DNA from: Pseudofabraea citricarpa
Lineage: Eukaryota > Ascomycota > Leotiomycetes > Helotiales > Dermateaceae
Assembly (NCBI GenBank): GCA_029641185.1
Contig: JAPWGK010000013.1
Coordinates: forward strand, 1,054,001-1,118,000
Reading direction: 5' to 3'
DNA: 64,000 nucleotides
The stretch's first letter is position 1; each line of letters opens with the position of its first letter. Below are positions 35,023 to 47,065 of the stretch, piece by piece. Below the pieces are notes generated by a model, which was given only the letters and a program-made list of their open reading frames with translations, was not told the DNA's origin and made no database searches. Both the position numbers and the translations under genes were made by a program.

Positions 35023-36118
35023 TCACAGGTCGTGTTCTGGAGACTCATCCTCACCCTCCTGAGGAGCTGGAAATGAGATATCTTTGGCCGGGCTCTTACG
35101 ATCTCCTGGTCCTTCGGGCTCCTTTGACTGCTTGGACATCCCAACCGGTGGAAGTACTTCAAGAGCTGCAGTTGATGCGTTCTCGGCGGATGCAGAATCC
35201 TGTCCTTGTCAGCTTTTTGTTCCAGCACTCTTATTTTGGCCCTCAAATTTAAAAGACCAAAGCATGGTGAACATACAAAATGGTGACCAACATTGACCTT
35301 TGGAGATGTTGGCTTTCCTTGCTTCTTGCTAGTTATTGTCACCTCCTTGTCTGCTTGCCCAAATTGTTCAGCCTCAACGCCTTCGATGGCTACCTCAGAG
35401 GTACCAGTCTCCATCTTTTCTGTAGCCTTGACCGGACCTTTCCGCTTTGGTGTTGGAAGTGCCTCTCCTCGTGCAATAGCTTCCTCACTTCGAGCCTTCA
35501 AATCCGCCTTTGATGGACGACCTCGCTTCTTGGGAGCGCTGGTGGCAGGAGTTGGGGTTACGGCAGGGGAACCATTTGCGGCGGGCTTGGGTTTAATGCT
35601 ACGGACAGGCGTGATTGCCTCGGCACCATGCTGGCGGCGCTTCTGAGAAGTCTCAGCAGGAAGGTCGAGCTGGTCGGATTTGCGCTTGGTGGTGTTGACT
35701 AGGTGAGTAGAGGATGCAAGTATCTCTTCGAAGGCATCAATGCAGTTCTTTAAGGTTCGACCTGGATAGAAGATGAGTACTGGGCCGGTTCACAGAATTC
35801 GAGTCCAAAGGCAAAAGTGACACTAGATAGATAGCTGTTAGACTTACCTCCGGGAAGGAGCATGTCTGACCATGCAGGCTGCACAGCATCGTTTGTTATC
35901 AGCTCCATGAGCTTCTGGAGGGGAACATCGCTTGACTTGAGAACCTCTGCGACGACAAAGCGCTGGATAGAGGTTAGTCTCGACGCCGAGTCACATAGGG
36001 GATGTAGATCGATCTTGCGCCGCAAGTATCACAGTACCATGCGGCTTGCACCCCCTTAACGAGGAGGTATATAGGCTGTTCGACGTACCTTTTCTCCTTC
36101 GGTAAATGGAAGGTCCAT
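35023..36118 (-). CDS. AT-hook-like nuclear protein, unknown function
   Basis: No named family is recognised with confidence. Four exons (36118-36089, 35962-35848, 35761-35277, 35199-35023) give 268 residues from MDLPFTEGEK to EDESPEHDL. Residues 5-75 form a compact, conserved-looking helical segment (RFVVAEVLKSSDVPLQKLM, then TLKNCIDAFEEIL) that resembles the short Myb-like N-terminal domains common in fungal nuclear proteins. A basic motif KKRGRPSKADLKAR at about 130 matches an AT-hook, and the rest is disordered and rich in Lys, Pro and Ser. The last intron is inferred from a GTATGT donor, a CTGAC branch site and a GGACAG acceptor; splicing there restores a long acidic end. A chromatin role is an inference from the AT-hook. 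Confidence 0.72.
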
Positions 36119-38575
36119 GGTGGGTGGTAGATGGGGGTGTCCAAGCTCAAAGTGCTCGGGGGGTTGTTGTTTGTTGTGTCGCGTAGATTGAAGAAGAGTT
36201 GTTGTTGTTGAAGGTAGGAAGTGCGGGCGCGGAACAAGCAGAAGATGGATTTATTCGGTCAACAGTGGTCCTCGGAAAGCTCTATTCACTGCGCAAAGCT
36301 TCTAAGGAGCGTGGTCTAGCATGGAAGAGCGAGTGTTGGGTTTTCTCTAGAATTGATCTATGAAAGGAAAGACAGCATTTGAGCTGGAAGACGCGCCAGA
36401 GCAAAAAGGCAAAAGCAGAGCGGGCAAAACGAAGATGGAGGAAAGTAAGCTGCGTATTATTATTGTTGCTACAGTACTGTACGAAGCTGCAATGCAATGC
36501 AAGAGCCCAGCTGCGAACTTGCAGATTGAGAGGGCTAGAGCTATGAGCCACTAGCTCCCATCTATCGTATCAGCGTCAAGACCACACACCCTCACGTCCG
36601 TCATCAAATCACCCCATCCTCTCCCAATCAAGCAAAATCTCGGTCACTTGCTCCTCCTGCCCATCCCATCTGATTTCTGATACCTGATACCTGATACAGC
36701 AATTCCATGGCTTCTCGCTGGAAAAGCATCGTGCATCTTGGCTTGGATATCATCATCAGACGGGCGTGCGCCGGTGGGAGTGCAGGCGTGGCCCTATCAG
36801 CCCGTGAAGCGAGGATCACATCCCCCACACTCTGATTGCTGCCAACGAAAGCATCGCCGAATCGATGGACTGCAATCCCATGCCGGCTGCAGCACCAGCA
36901 CCGGAACGCTGCCCGGGCCCTTCGTGTGGCCAGGCCAGGCCAGTTCCCTCACGACGGGTGTCGTTAGCCATGGCGAACTCTCAACTTGCAACTCTCAACG
37001 GTCTCCAGCTCAGATGCGATGCTGCGAAGACGTATAGTCCTTCTTATACAACAACGACTTGTGGGGCCATGCAAGGTGTGTTGTCAAGCCCAAGGCATCA
37101 TAGGTTCACAGCTGCCACAGCACGATTCCTGAGTGACCATCCCATGCCAGACCTCACTAACGGGACCAAGTAAAGTGCGCGGGTTTGTCCAATGACAACC
37201 AGAGCCTTCGAAAGGATCAAATCACCAGGGCTGTGTGCCAACAAAAGAGAGAGCTCACCGCCATCTTCAGTACTACAACTACTACAGAGGAACAGGGCCT
37301 TCCGACTCCTGCAAATGGGCCATTTATGCAAGTAGGGCACCTTTCGAATACGAACACCTTTCCTCCTTGACCGAAGGGCCTTTCCTCTATGCCGGAAACA
37401 TGATAACATACGGAGAGATAGGCATCAGCGGGGATGGATGGGATGGCTACTTCATCATTGCCCAGTTATAATGCGGGCAGGACGCAAGTTCTCATCAGTC
37501 CAAGTCCAGGAGAACGCCACAGCTCATCTTGGACGACGCAACCTGTTGGGCATTGCAAGAGATGGAGCCGGCGGAGAAGGACGATCATATGATTTCGTCC
37601 GGGTTCTGCGGGGGCATTGGAGGTGCAGAGCAAGACTGTGAGTAGAGCTGGATCATGTTGGCTATGATGACAATCGTGGCCTTCAACTCAATCGCCAGAC
37701 CTTCGCAGATGCAAGCAAGGTCAATCAATGGGCTTCAGCTAGCAAGCAAGAAACCGGCAGAAAAGTAAGCCACGTCTCTCTCCCTTTCCTTTTTTTGTGC
37801 TTTGCATTCTTTCATTGCTCATCTCGTGTTCATGGTTGGGAACGGGTCCTGCGTTCATGTTGCGGTGTTGTGAGGGCTTGCATTGCAGAACATCAAGCAG
37901 AGAGATGGGCCACAAGCACCTCCATGTTCTGGAGGTCAGCGAGGGGCAAGTTTTGGAAATACATACTCAAGGGCGGCGCCAAGCCGCTAAACCACCATGT
38001 ATTCTTTCTCCATCCAAATCAGAAGAACTTCCTCAATCCCTCCGACTTGGGCCTCGAAATCAAGGGGTGGAATACGTGAACGTGAAAATTCAGTGAGACT
38101 GTACAGTATCAGCAGTACAAGTGAAGAAGCTTGGACCCGCAATGCTGCAGAGGTAATTTGACGCTTCCATGGTCGTCGTCTCCATTCACACTACTACTGT
38201 TCTCGAACCTCTCACGACGTCGAACTCCCAACTTCCAACTCTTACAACTCTCGTTCCGCACAAAGATCCTCCTTGTTCAGCCCTACCACGCTACAATCTT
38301 TGCCCACCCCATCCTTCGCATCATCCACCATTTCCACAATCATTTCATTTGCGCTACTGCCCTAAGCGCAATCGCTCCCTTGAACTCGAGGCACGCTCCA
38401 GATACCCATAGAGGGAGCACCCTACGTTTAGATGCTCTCAGCCGCTTTGCGATTGCTTCTTGATGATCCGACTATCTGCGAACACGAAATAACACCACCA
38501 ACTGCTGCAACAAACCCGTAGGAACCAGCTACTGAGCGTCCAACCCAATACTGCGGTCCCACGGCGGACGTCTTT
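36119..38575. other. Intergenic region upstream of SET2, 2.5 kb
   Basis: Divergent promoters for the AT-hook gene and SET2. The 38.15-38.57 kb part is a pyrimidine-rich leader (CACTACTACTGTTC and many CTC/TTC runs) with a short upstream open frame from the ATG at 38169. Open frames of about 100 codons between 36.7 and 38.1 kb have no recognisable content. Confidence 0.45.
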
Positions 38576-41500
38576 ATGGTGCATTCGTCGATGATGGCAG
38601 ACGATACTCGGGACGAGAAGCAAGGAACTGTGGACAGTGCACTCGGCGACATGAGGCTGGAGGAAGTAAATGCAGCAGCGGGCGCCATTACTGTCAAAGG
38701 GGAGCCCTACGAGGCACCCCCATCCGAGTACATCAAGGAAGCCAATGCCGTCGACCTACACGCCGCCAAATCCGAATCTCAATCGCCAAAAATGTCACAG
38801 AGCCGGAGCATAACCCCAAAGTCAGAAGAAGATAGCGGGCACGAGGAATTCATAGGGGCAGATATCACAGTGACCGTAGAGCCTGGCAAAGCACCAAAGC
38901 TGTCACGAAAGTCGTCGCAAAAGGTCATTTCTGGACCGGCGCCCCTCTTCAACGACGTCGAAGACTCTACTGAAGAGGCCGCCTCTGTCTTCCAAGTCAT
39001 ACGGGATTGCATCTATGGATCAAAACATATGGGCTATTCTGAGCATGACGCCTTGGACTGTGACTGCTCTGAAGAGTGGAGTAAGAACATCTTTCTGCGA
39101 TCAAATATCATGGCATGCTAATTTTGTTTCAGGTGATGGCAAGAACCATGCCTGTGGCGAGGATTCTGATTGCATTAACCGTGCGACGAAGATGGAGTGT
39201 GTGGATGGAGACTGCAATTGTGGTCTTGGATGCCAAAATCAACGGTTCCAACGCAAACAGTACGCCAATGTCTCGGTCATCAAAACAGAGAAGAAAGGCT
39301 ACGGGCTACGAGTGAATACTGATTTACAGCCAAACGATTTCGTTTTCGAGTACATCGGCGAAGTTATCAACGAGCCGACATTTAGACGGCGCACCATTCA
39401 GTATGACCAGGAGGGTATCAAGCACTTCTACTTCATGTCTCTTACAAAGAGCGAATTTGTCGATGCTACAAAGAAAGGGAACCTTGGTCGATTTTGTAAT
39501 CATTCCTGTAACCCAAATTGTTACGTGGACAAATGGGTGGTCGGAGAAAAGCTGCGCATGGGCATTTTTGCCGAGCGACACATTAAAGCCGGCGAGGAGC
39601 TAGTCTTCAATTACAACGTTGACCGGTACGGCGCTGACCCGCAACCCTGCTACTGCGGAGAACCAAACTGCAGTGGCTATATTGGCGGCAAGACGCAGAC
39701 GGAACGAGCAACAAAACTATCACATGCCACAATTGAGGCTCTTGGCATTGATGATGGTGATGGATGGGATACCGCAGTCGCAAAGAAACCCCGGAAGAAG
39801 AAGACTGGAGAGGATGACGAAGAATACGTCAACAATGTTCAGCCTAAGGGACTGGACGAGGTCGGAGTTCGAAAGGTTATGGCAACACTTATGCAGTGCA
39901 AGGAGAAGTGGATTGCTGTTAAATTGCTAAGTCGTATCCAACGCTGCGACGATGACAAAGTTCGGAATCGAGTCGTTCAAATGCACGGCTATCAAATTTT
40001 GCGGACAACATTGACAACATATTCCGAGGATACCAATGTTGTTTTGCAAGTCTTCGATATATTATACAAATTTCCAAGATTGACACGAAACAAGATCAGC
40101 GATTCAAAGATAGAAGCCACTGTGGAGAAATTTGCATCATCCGAGCACGAAGATGTGGCGTTCGAAGCAAAGAGACTAATTGAAGAATGGAACAAGTTGG
40201 AAGTAGCCTATCGAATACCACGTAAGAAATTCGACCCGAATGCCCAGCCTGTATTTGAACGAAGAGCTACAAACCAAAAGGAAGAGCCAGCGAATTCTCC
40301 CTCTCCAGCCGTGGTTGCACCTACTGGACCGAGAAACGCTCTTCCTCACAGAAGTGCCAACCACTTTACACCGGCTCGATCACAGATTCGTCGGCCCCCA
40401 AACACTTTGCCCGCCGGTTGGTTTGCTGCTACGGATCAAGTAGGTAATACCTATTATTATAGCAAAGGTGGACAGACTACATGGCAACGGCCATACCTCC
40501 CTGCTCCAGAGCCTCCACAGCCGCCCAAGGCCCCACCCAAGAGCGTGCAGACTGCAAAAGCACTGCAAGATATCATCGACAGTATAACAAAACCTGAACC
40601 AAGTTCACAGACACCTAATTCGCAAACCCCTCAACCTTCTGATTCAACGCCAAAAGACAAGAAGAAGACTGAAAAATGGCGTACTTATCCCCGAGAGAAA
40701 CAGATGAAGCTATATGAGAACACTGTGAGTGATTGTGCCTTCTCAATTATACCGTCACTGTAACTGACAAGCATGGCAGCTCTTCCCTCATGTAAAGCAT
40801 GTGATGCAAAAATTCTCGGGCAAATTACCAAAACAGGACCTGAAAAAATTTGCCAAGGAAGTCGGCAAGAGTCTCGTAGCATCTGATTTTAAGAACAATC
40901 GGGTTGATGATCCAACCAAAATCACGGAAAAACAGGAGAAAAAGGTCAGGAAGTACGTCCACGATTTCCTCGAGAAGGCTGTCGAGAAAAAGAAGATCAT
41001 GGACAAGAAAAAGGTCGAAAAGGCAAAGCAGAAAACTAGCAACATGTCGAATGGCACAACCCCCGTGATAGATAAGACCAAAGATGTTAGTGCTGGTGTA
41101 GAAGACGATAAGTTAGAGGACATTGAACTTCAGATATCCGACGATGAGGACGAAGACTCGGGGCAAGCGTTTCCCTCCTTACCGACAACGCCAAATGCCA
41201 TCACACCTGTCGACTCGGACTTGAAGAGAAAGCGAGACGAAGACGGGCTTGAAGGGGAGGATGAATCAAACAAACGAATGAAAGACTCCGAGGAACCCAG
41301 TCCTCCTCCACCACCTCCTCCACCTCCAGCAGAAGATATGGGATTTCAGATGGATAACGAGGCCGAAAATGCTGAGGAGCAGATGGAGTTGGAGGAGGCA
41401 GCTGAGTTGAGGAGACAGGAAGAGGATCTGATGAGGGAAAATGAAGAGGCGATGATGATGGATATGGATGCTGGCTTAGTGGATCGATTCTCCTCCAACG

Positions 41501-41691
41501 TAGAGGCCAACACACTCAATGGCTTCATTGATATGGAACGTAGCAAAGCTGTTGGTACGAATCAGGCTGGAGATGGAAAGTTAACAGGAGTTAATGGCAA
41601 GAGCCATAATCTGGAAAGCTCGGATATGGAAGGCGTCGAAATTGCAGGACTTAAGCATGAGCCCGAAAGGAAAGGCGTTTTGAGCCACTGA
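38576..41691 (+). CDS. SET2: Histone H3 lysine-36 methyltransferase Set2
   Basis: Set2 methylates H3K36 during elongation while bound to phosphorylated RNA polymerase II. Exons 38576-39080, 39133-40724 and 40780-41691 join in phase to 1002 residues. After a disordered N-terminus come the AWS zinc cluster (about 160-206, [10 protein letters not shown] to [11 protein letters not shown]), the SET domain (about 213-335, [20 protein letters not shown] and [12 protein letters not shown]), and post-SET ([14 protein letters not shown]). A WW domain lies at about 594-625 ([18 protein letters not shown]). The SRI domain begins at the third exon (about 700-770, [20 protein letters not shown]), where the Rpb1 tail binds. 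The last 230 residues are an acidic, disordered extension with a poly-Pro run. All catalytic motifs are present. Confidence 0.97.
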
Positions 41692-42405
41692 ATCTGGATT
41701 GTAAGTTATCTGTAACATCAGCATGGCGTTGGGTCGGCATGGCGAATCTTGCATTTATCAGGGGCTGGGGGACAACTAGCGAGCAATGATATGGGAGACT
41801 GTCTTCCTTTCATTTGAGTTGCTTTTGGATGATAACATCATAGCATAGCATAGAGGTGTAATCTGCGGCGAGGGAACGAAGTGAGCGGGCGAGCAGACGA
41901 TGGTATGCTTGTGTATGCCTGTGTAGAAGTAATTTAAAAGAAGCAGTGTGCCTGCGATACTCGGAAGTACACTATAAGAAAGCCTTTTAATTGCTTACAG
42001 GGAACAGTTGCTTCTATTGCAATACTTTAGAAGAGGCTTCTTAAAGATTGCAAAGAAGGGAACAGTGGAGGACTGTCATGTAGATTACCCTTCCCATTAC
42101 GTCTTCTACGAAAGCTGGAAGCATATAAGTTTCTTCGGCAGTGCTGGCGATTAATCTGTATAAATATATTTCTAAGTTTGACATACTACTGCTTTTCGAA
42201 GACTTAATGCTCCATCCTACAGTAACGAGGCACGAGGCACGCGAGGGGTAAAATAAGTGGCTTGTTGTCGGAAGCTAGGTTGTTCCGGCGCATGCTGACG
42301 TATCAAAGCCAAGATCCTCCAGACCGTTGACAGACTTCAGAAGGATCTCTCAAAGTTATTCATATTGCGTGCCTCGCCAGCAAGAATTTAAACAGGAAAT
42401 CCGCA
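41692..42405. other. Intergenic region, SET2 to AIM3/BBC1-type gene
   Basis: 714 bp holding the SET2 3' end and the promoter of the next co-oriented gene. A short repeat (CGAGGCACGAGGCACG) lies near 42227-42243. Nothing else was recognised. Confidence 0.45.
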
Positions 42406-44924
42406 ATGTCAGGCTTCAAAGATCTGGCTAAAGGAGGCTGGCATCCAAAAGGAAAGGATGGAAAGTCAAAAGAAAGCTGGCGTGGTGATTTCAAGTAAGA
42501 TATGCCAGCTTACGCTATGATCATGTTGCTAATGACAAGTAGGGGCGTCAATCAAGTAGTTCGTTCAGCTTTAATACCCAGTCCTCCAATCTAGTCTAAT
42601 TTTTGTAGGCCGGGTGGATGGGAAAGAAGAAGTCTCCAGCAGAAGAGGCAGAAGACCACATATCACGCCCAATCGCGACTTTGAAGGACCCGGCATTATT
42701 CGGACCACCTCCAAAGAATGTCAACTATCATGGCGGCGCCGCACTACCAAACCAGATTACCCCCGACAGGAGAGGACTTGGAGCACCATTATCCACCGAC
42801 GAGATTGTTGCCAAACAACGAGCAAAGGAAGCTGAAGAAGAAGCCATAAGGGAAGCCGAAGAAGCAGAAGCACGGAAACCATCAATTCCATATCGAGCTA
42901 ATACGACGGGCCTCAGCACTTCGCATCTACCCCCTCCTCCTGGTCGAAAAGACGGTGCAGATGGTCGGACTCCACAAGCAACATCAGCAGCTAAGCCGAA
43001 ACCTCCTGGACTTCCTCCAAGACTACCACCGCGACAGAATTCGAACCCCTCAGCAGCCACCGCACCTGCCCCTCCTCCTTATAGTTCAGCACCAGCAGAA
43101 CCCGAGGCCCACAGAGGAATACTGAATCAAGGATCTTTAGGCAGATTAGGAGCTGCGGGAATATCAGTGCCAGGGTTTGGAATTGGTAGCAAGCAGCCAT
43201 TGCCTCCTCCTTCCCGAAGCCCAGTTGCAAGCCCACCACCAACAACATCAGGCTCTCAGCTTAATGAACTTTCATCCCGCTTCTCTCGACTTTCATCTCC
43301 GAAACCAGAAGCTCCAAGTCAGGGTACAACTTTTGCCCAGAAGCAAGCAGCTCTTAAAACAGCATCTTCATTTAGGAATGACCCCTCTTCAGTATCTTTG
43401 AGCGATGCACGATCTGCAGCAAGTACAGCAAACAATTTTAAGGAACGGCATGGAGAACAAGTAAAGTCAGGCTGGAATTCTGCGAATAAACTCAACACCA
43501 AGTATGGGATTGCTGATAAAGTTGGGTCATATGGAGGACTCAATGCCACAAACCAGGCTCCAACGCCGCCGGAATCACGAGTAGCAAGTCCTGGTATTAG
43601 CATGAGGGATAATACTACTGGCAGTCCGAGTATAGGACTCAAGAAAAAGCCACCACCACCTCCACCAGCCAAAAAGCCTGGCCTTGCAGGATCTGGCGCC
43701 ACTAGTGAAGGCCCACCTCCACCTATACCTCTATCAAGCAAACCCAAGCCTCCAGTAAGTGGCAAATGGAATTGAGTTTTTGTTTTTATAGTTTTTCAGT
43801 TATGATATGCTTCTTTTTTTTGTCATTAGGATGCTTTTCGCTTTGCATGCTTTTCAGTATATAAGTGCTTTCGTGTGATTTTAGTAGCCGGGAGTATTTT
43901 CAAAAAGACTGGGCAATCATTTTCTCCACCATGCGCCACCACAACCATTATAGCGGAGAAATGGTTACAATGACATTATGCCATTGACAAGGCTCGGAAA
44001 TATTGAAGTTATGCTCAAGTATCTCGGCTAATTGCGCAGACAACTAGGTCGGTCAGTTCTAACGAGCTAAAAGATCTAGATCTTGATCTCGAGTCTGAGT
44101 GGTTTGCCAAAGGCATCTGGCCACCCCCTTCGATCAACCGCCTTCCCGGGAAGCGAAGCTATGCATCTAGCCAAGGCTGGTCCTCTTCAGCAGGCCGGAA
44201 AACGCATTACATGAACGGTGCCATTCGTGACAATTCTACATTGACTACTACCAATATACACTTAACTTGGGATGCCAGCTGGCCAAAGGGGACTGTCAAA
44301 GCTCAGCAGAGACACACTCCGCCACCTAGGAAGCTGAGAAGCGATGAATTAGGTGTTTATGCTGAGCAGTAAGTACCTAACATAGCCTGTTATCTGGCAT
44401 ACGTTATTAACCTTTGCAGATATTCCAGTGCTGTAGCAAATTGGTGTGCTGCTCAAAAGGGAACAAAAGTCGGCGATGGCGAATGTTGGACTCTCGCTAA
44501 CGAGGCCCTCAAAGCTGTAGCAGCGCAATGCTCATCGCAGGGCCAAGAGCCATGCATGGCTTCTCAATCATACGTGCACGGCTACCAGATCTACTCTTTT
44601 ATCCCGGCCAATTCGCCATACCCAGAACCAAGAGGAGGCGTCTTGGAGGCAGGCGTGGTGAAAGGAGATATTATCCAGTTCTTCAAATGCCACTTCAAAG
44701 CCAAGAACGGAAGAGCAGAGATGTGGGCTGGAATGCCTGATCATACTTCCGTTGTAACTGCAGTGGACGCCGATGGAATCTTGAGGGTTCTGGAGCAGAA
44801 TAATGGTGGGGTCAAGATTGTTGGGGACGGGAAGTATGATATAAGTGAATTGGTTGCCGGTGAGGTCAGGATCTTCAGAGCTGTGGGTGAGAGCTGGGTC
44901 GGACCACTGGATCCTACATGGTGA
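42406..44924 (+). CDS. AIM3/BBC1-type proline-rich protein with cysteine-peptidase-like domain
   Basis: This looks like the filamentous-fungal relative of yeast Aim3 and Bbc1, cortical actin-patch proteins sharing a C-terminal cysteine-proteinase-like domain. Exons 42406-42494, 42543-42558, 42609-43754, 44040-44368 and 44420-44924 join in phase to 694 residues. The N-terminus (MSGFKDLAKGGWHPKGKDGK, VNQVAGWMGKKK) is followed by a long Pro/Ser region with SH3-type poly-Pro runs (LKKKPPPPPPAKKPG). The C-terminal domain has GDGECWTLANEAL (Cys549), PDHTSVVTAV (His635) and VLEQNN (Glu652/Asn654), the layout of a CHAP/NlpC-P60-like triad. The second exon is only 16 nt, and both flanking introns are needed for FKGVNQVAGW. 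Intron 3 is 285 nt; without it the protein would end at KPPVSGKWN. The family placement is good, activity is unproven. Confidence 0.83.
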
Positions 44925-45493
44925 GATAGTGAAGCAGTCAAGTGAGGAAGAGATGAAGCTGTACCTATCTGTAGTCTGGGAGAGGTGCATACGCTACTCA
45001 CGTGATGCGCAGTACAGCGTATGACTGCCATATTAAGCATAGCCGTATTCTTGCTCAGCGAATCAGAAGTGACGGATCTGGCCCCTGTCGTGTCCTGTAC
45101 CTGCCCTGTCAAAAGCTTATCAGTCATGACCTACTAAAAGTCGTCGCCGGCGGAAACCGAAGTTGCCCCTCACCAGCATCAAGAACCATCATCAAATCTT
45201 CGATTTTACTTACACATCTGCTCTCTGGTCAAAGCATCTTGCCGTAAACGAATGCCAGCTTCCCGAGGAACGCCCTTCCTTCTTGAAAACTCTTCCGATT
45301 AACCAAACGAAGAGGCGCTGAGGGGGAAGTGCCTAGCTCTGGCCTTTCCCGCCGTTGACGCGGGCGCGATCGGTACTACTCCACTTCTGTGCTCTCGAGT
45401 CTCACGCCCGGCTTCAGGAATAAATAAATAAGAAAGTCGCCCGTCCTCCTGTTCCATTCCTCATACCTCACAACCCCCAAAAAACTCCTCACC
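44925..45493. other. Intergenic region upstream of GABA transaminase
   Basis: 569 bp containing the promoter of the GABA transaminase gene. AATAAATAAATAAG lies near 45419-45432, about 65 bp before the start, and the leader ends in an A/C-rich stretch (CCCCCAAAAAACTCCTCACCATGG). Confidence 0.5.
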
Positions 45494-47065
45494 ATGGCAT
45501 CACTCCGTACAGCTGCGCGATTGCGCCCAATTGCCTCCCGACTTGCCCCTCAATCCTCCCTGCGATTCCAACGCTCATATGGAGCCGCAACTGCTGTCAA
45601 GTCTTCTGGCTCTACCAGTGAGAAGCCCTTCTTTTCTGGTGAGCCAGAGGGACCAATTGTCAAGACCTCAATTCCAGGTCCTGAATCCCAAAAGGCAATT
45701 GAGAAACTAGACAAGGTCTTTGATACCCGCAGCTTGAACATGATTGCAGACTACCAGAAGAGTTTTGGTAACTACATCCATGACCCAGATGGAAACGTTT
45801 TACTGGATGTGTATGTAACTTCACTCTACATCTTGCAATTTTTACTGACACTTGTTAGGTATGCTCAAATCGCCTCCATTCCAGTTGGCTACAGCAACCC
45901 AGCCCTCTTGAAGGCTGCTGCCACTCCTCAAATGGCATCTGCCATTATCAACCGACCTGCTCTTGGTAACTTCCCCTCAGAGGACTGGGCTTCGATCCTC
46001 GAGACTGGTATTTTGAAGGTGGCACCTAAGGGATTAAACCAAGTCTTCACTGCTATGGCAGGTTCAGACGCCAACGAGACCGCATACAAAGCTGCCTTCA
46101 TGTACAAGCGCCAACAACAGCGTGGAGGAGCACACGTTGAGTTTACCGAGGAGGAGATCTCATCCAGCATGATCAACCAGGCACCAGGTGCCCCACAACT
46201 GTCTATCCTCTCTTTCAAGACTGGTTTCCACGGACGTCTCTTTGGATCTCTGTCTACCACTCGCTCCAAGCCAATTCATAAGCTCGATATCCCGGCATTT
46301 GATTGGCCACAAGCTACTTTCCCTCTTCTCAAGTATCCTCTCGAGGACCACGTTGAGGAGAATGCTCGTGCTGAGGCCGAGGCACTTGCAGATGTTGAAC
46401 GTCTCATCACAACCCACCACCTACCACCATGTGCCGTTGTTGTAGAGCCTATTCAATCTGAAGGTGGTGATAACCACGCTTCCCCAGCTTTCTTCCGTGG
46501 TCTCCGTGAGCTCACCAAGAAGCATGATGTTCTGATGATTGTCGACGAAGTCCAAACTGGTGTCGGCGCCACTGGTAAATTCTGGGCTCATGATCACTGG
46601 AACCTCGAGACTCCTCCGGACATGGTCACCTTCTCCAAGAAGGCCCAGACCGCAGGTTACTACTTTGGCAACCCAGAACTCCGCCCCAACAAGCCATACC
46701 GTCAATTCAATACTTGGATGGGTGACCCAGCACGTGCAATTCTCTTCCGCTCCATTATCGAGGAGATTGAGCGATTGGATCTTGTCAACAACACCGCTAA
46801 GGTTGGTGACTACCTATATGCTGGTATTGCAGACCTTGCCACCAGATACCCAGGCGAATTCATGAACCTCAGAGGCAAGGGACAAGGTACTTTCCTTGCA
46901 TTCGACAGCCCACGCCGAGATGAGTTCTTGAAGAAGGCTAAGAGCTTCGGTATCAACATTGGAGGAAGCGGTGCATCAGCCGTCCGTCTCCGCCCTATGT
47001 TGATCTTCCAGCAGCACCACGCAGACATCCTGCTGGAGGCTATGGAGAAGATTGCGAAGTCGTAG
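45494..47065 (+). CDS. 4-aminobutyrate aminotransferase, mitochondrial
   Basis: The enzyme transfers the amino group of GABA to 2-oxoglutarate, the first step of the GABA shunt; it is the homologue of yeast UGA1 and Aspergillus gatA. Exons 45494-45810 and 45859-47065 give 507 residues. The N-terminus (SLRTAARLRPIASRLAP) is rich in Arg, Ser and Ala without acidic residues, a mitochondrial presequence. Class-III aminotransferase motifs are seen in FTAMAGSDANETAYKAAF, VVVEPIQSEGGDNHASPAFF, MIVDEVQTGVGATGKFW and TFSKKAQTAGYYF, whose SKK (residues 365-367) holds the PLP lysine. The intron is 48 nt, a multiple of three, and contains no stop, so the whole frame reads open unspliced; the splice is supported by GTATGT, TACTGAC and TTAG and by restoring LLDVYAQIASIPVGY. 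Confidence 0.95.
   Translation: MASLRTAARLRPIASRLAPQSSLRFQRSYGAATAVKSSGSTSEKPFFSGEPEGPIVKTSIPGPESQKAIEKLDKVFDTRSLNMIADYQKSFGNYIHDPDGNVLLDVYVTSLYILQFLLTLVRYAQIASIPVGYSNPALLKAAATPQMASAIINRPALGNFPSEDWASILETGILKVAPKGLNQVFTAMAGSDANETAYKAAFMYKRQQQRGGAHVEFTEEEISSSMINQAPGAPQLSILSFKTGFHGRLFGSLSTTRSKPIHKLDIPAFDWPQATFPLLKYPLEDHVEENARAEAEALADVERLITTHHLPPCAVVVEPIQSEGGDNHASPAFFRGLRELTKKHDVLMIVDEVQTGVGATGKFWAHDHWNLETPPDMVTFSKKAQTAGYYFGNPELRPNKPYRQFNTWMGDPARAILFRSIIEEIERLDLVNNTAKVGDYLYAGIADLATRYPGEFMNLRGKGQGTFLAFDSPRRDEFLKKAKSFGINIGGSGASAVRLRPMLIFQQHHADILLEAMEKIAKS

Noticed and set aside
42618..43775. Separate 385-codon gene ending in KPPVSGKWN, next to a separate 122-codon gene at 44556-44924
   Set aside because: Both are parts of one AIM3/BBC1-type gene: GTAAGT at 43755 and GCGCAG at 44039 join them in phase, and the joined domain order matches the family.
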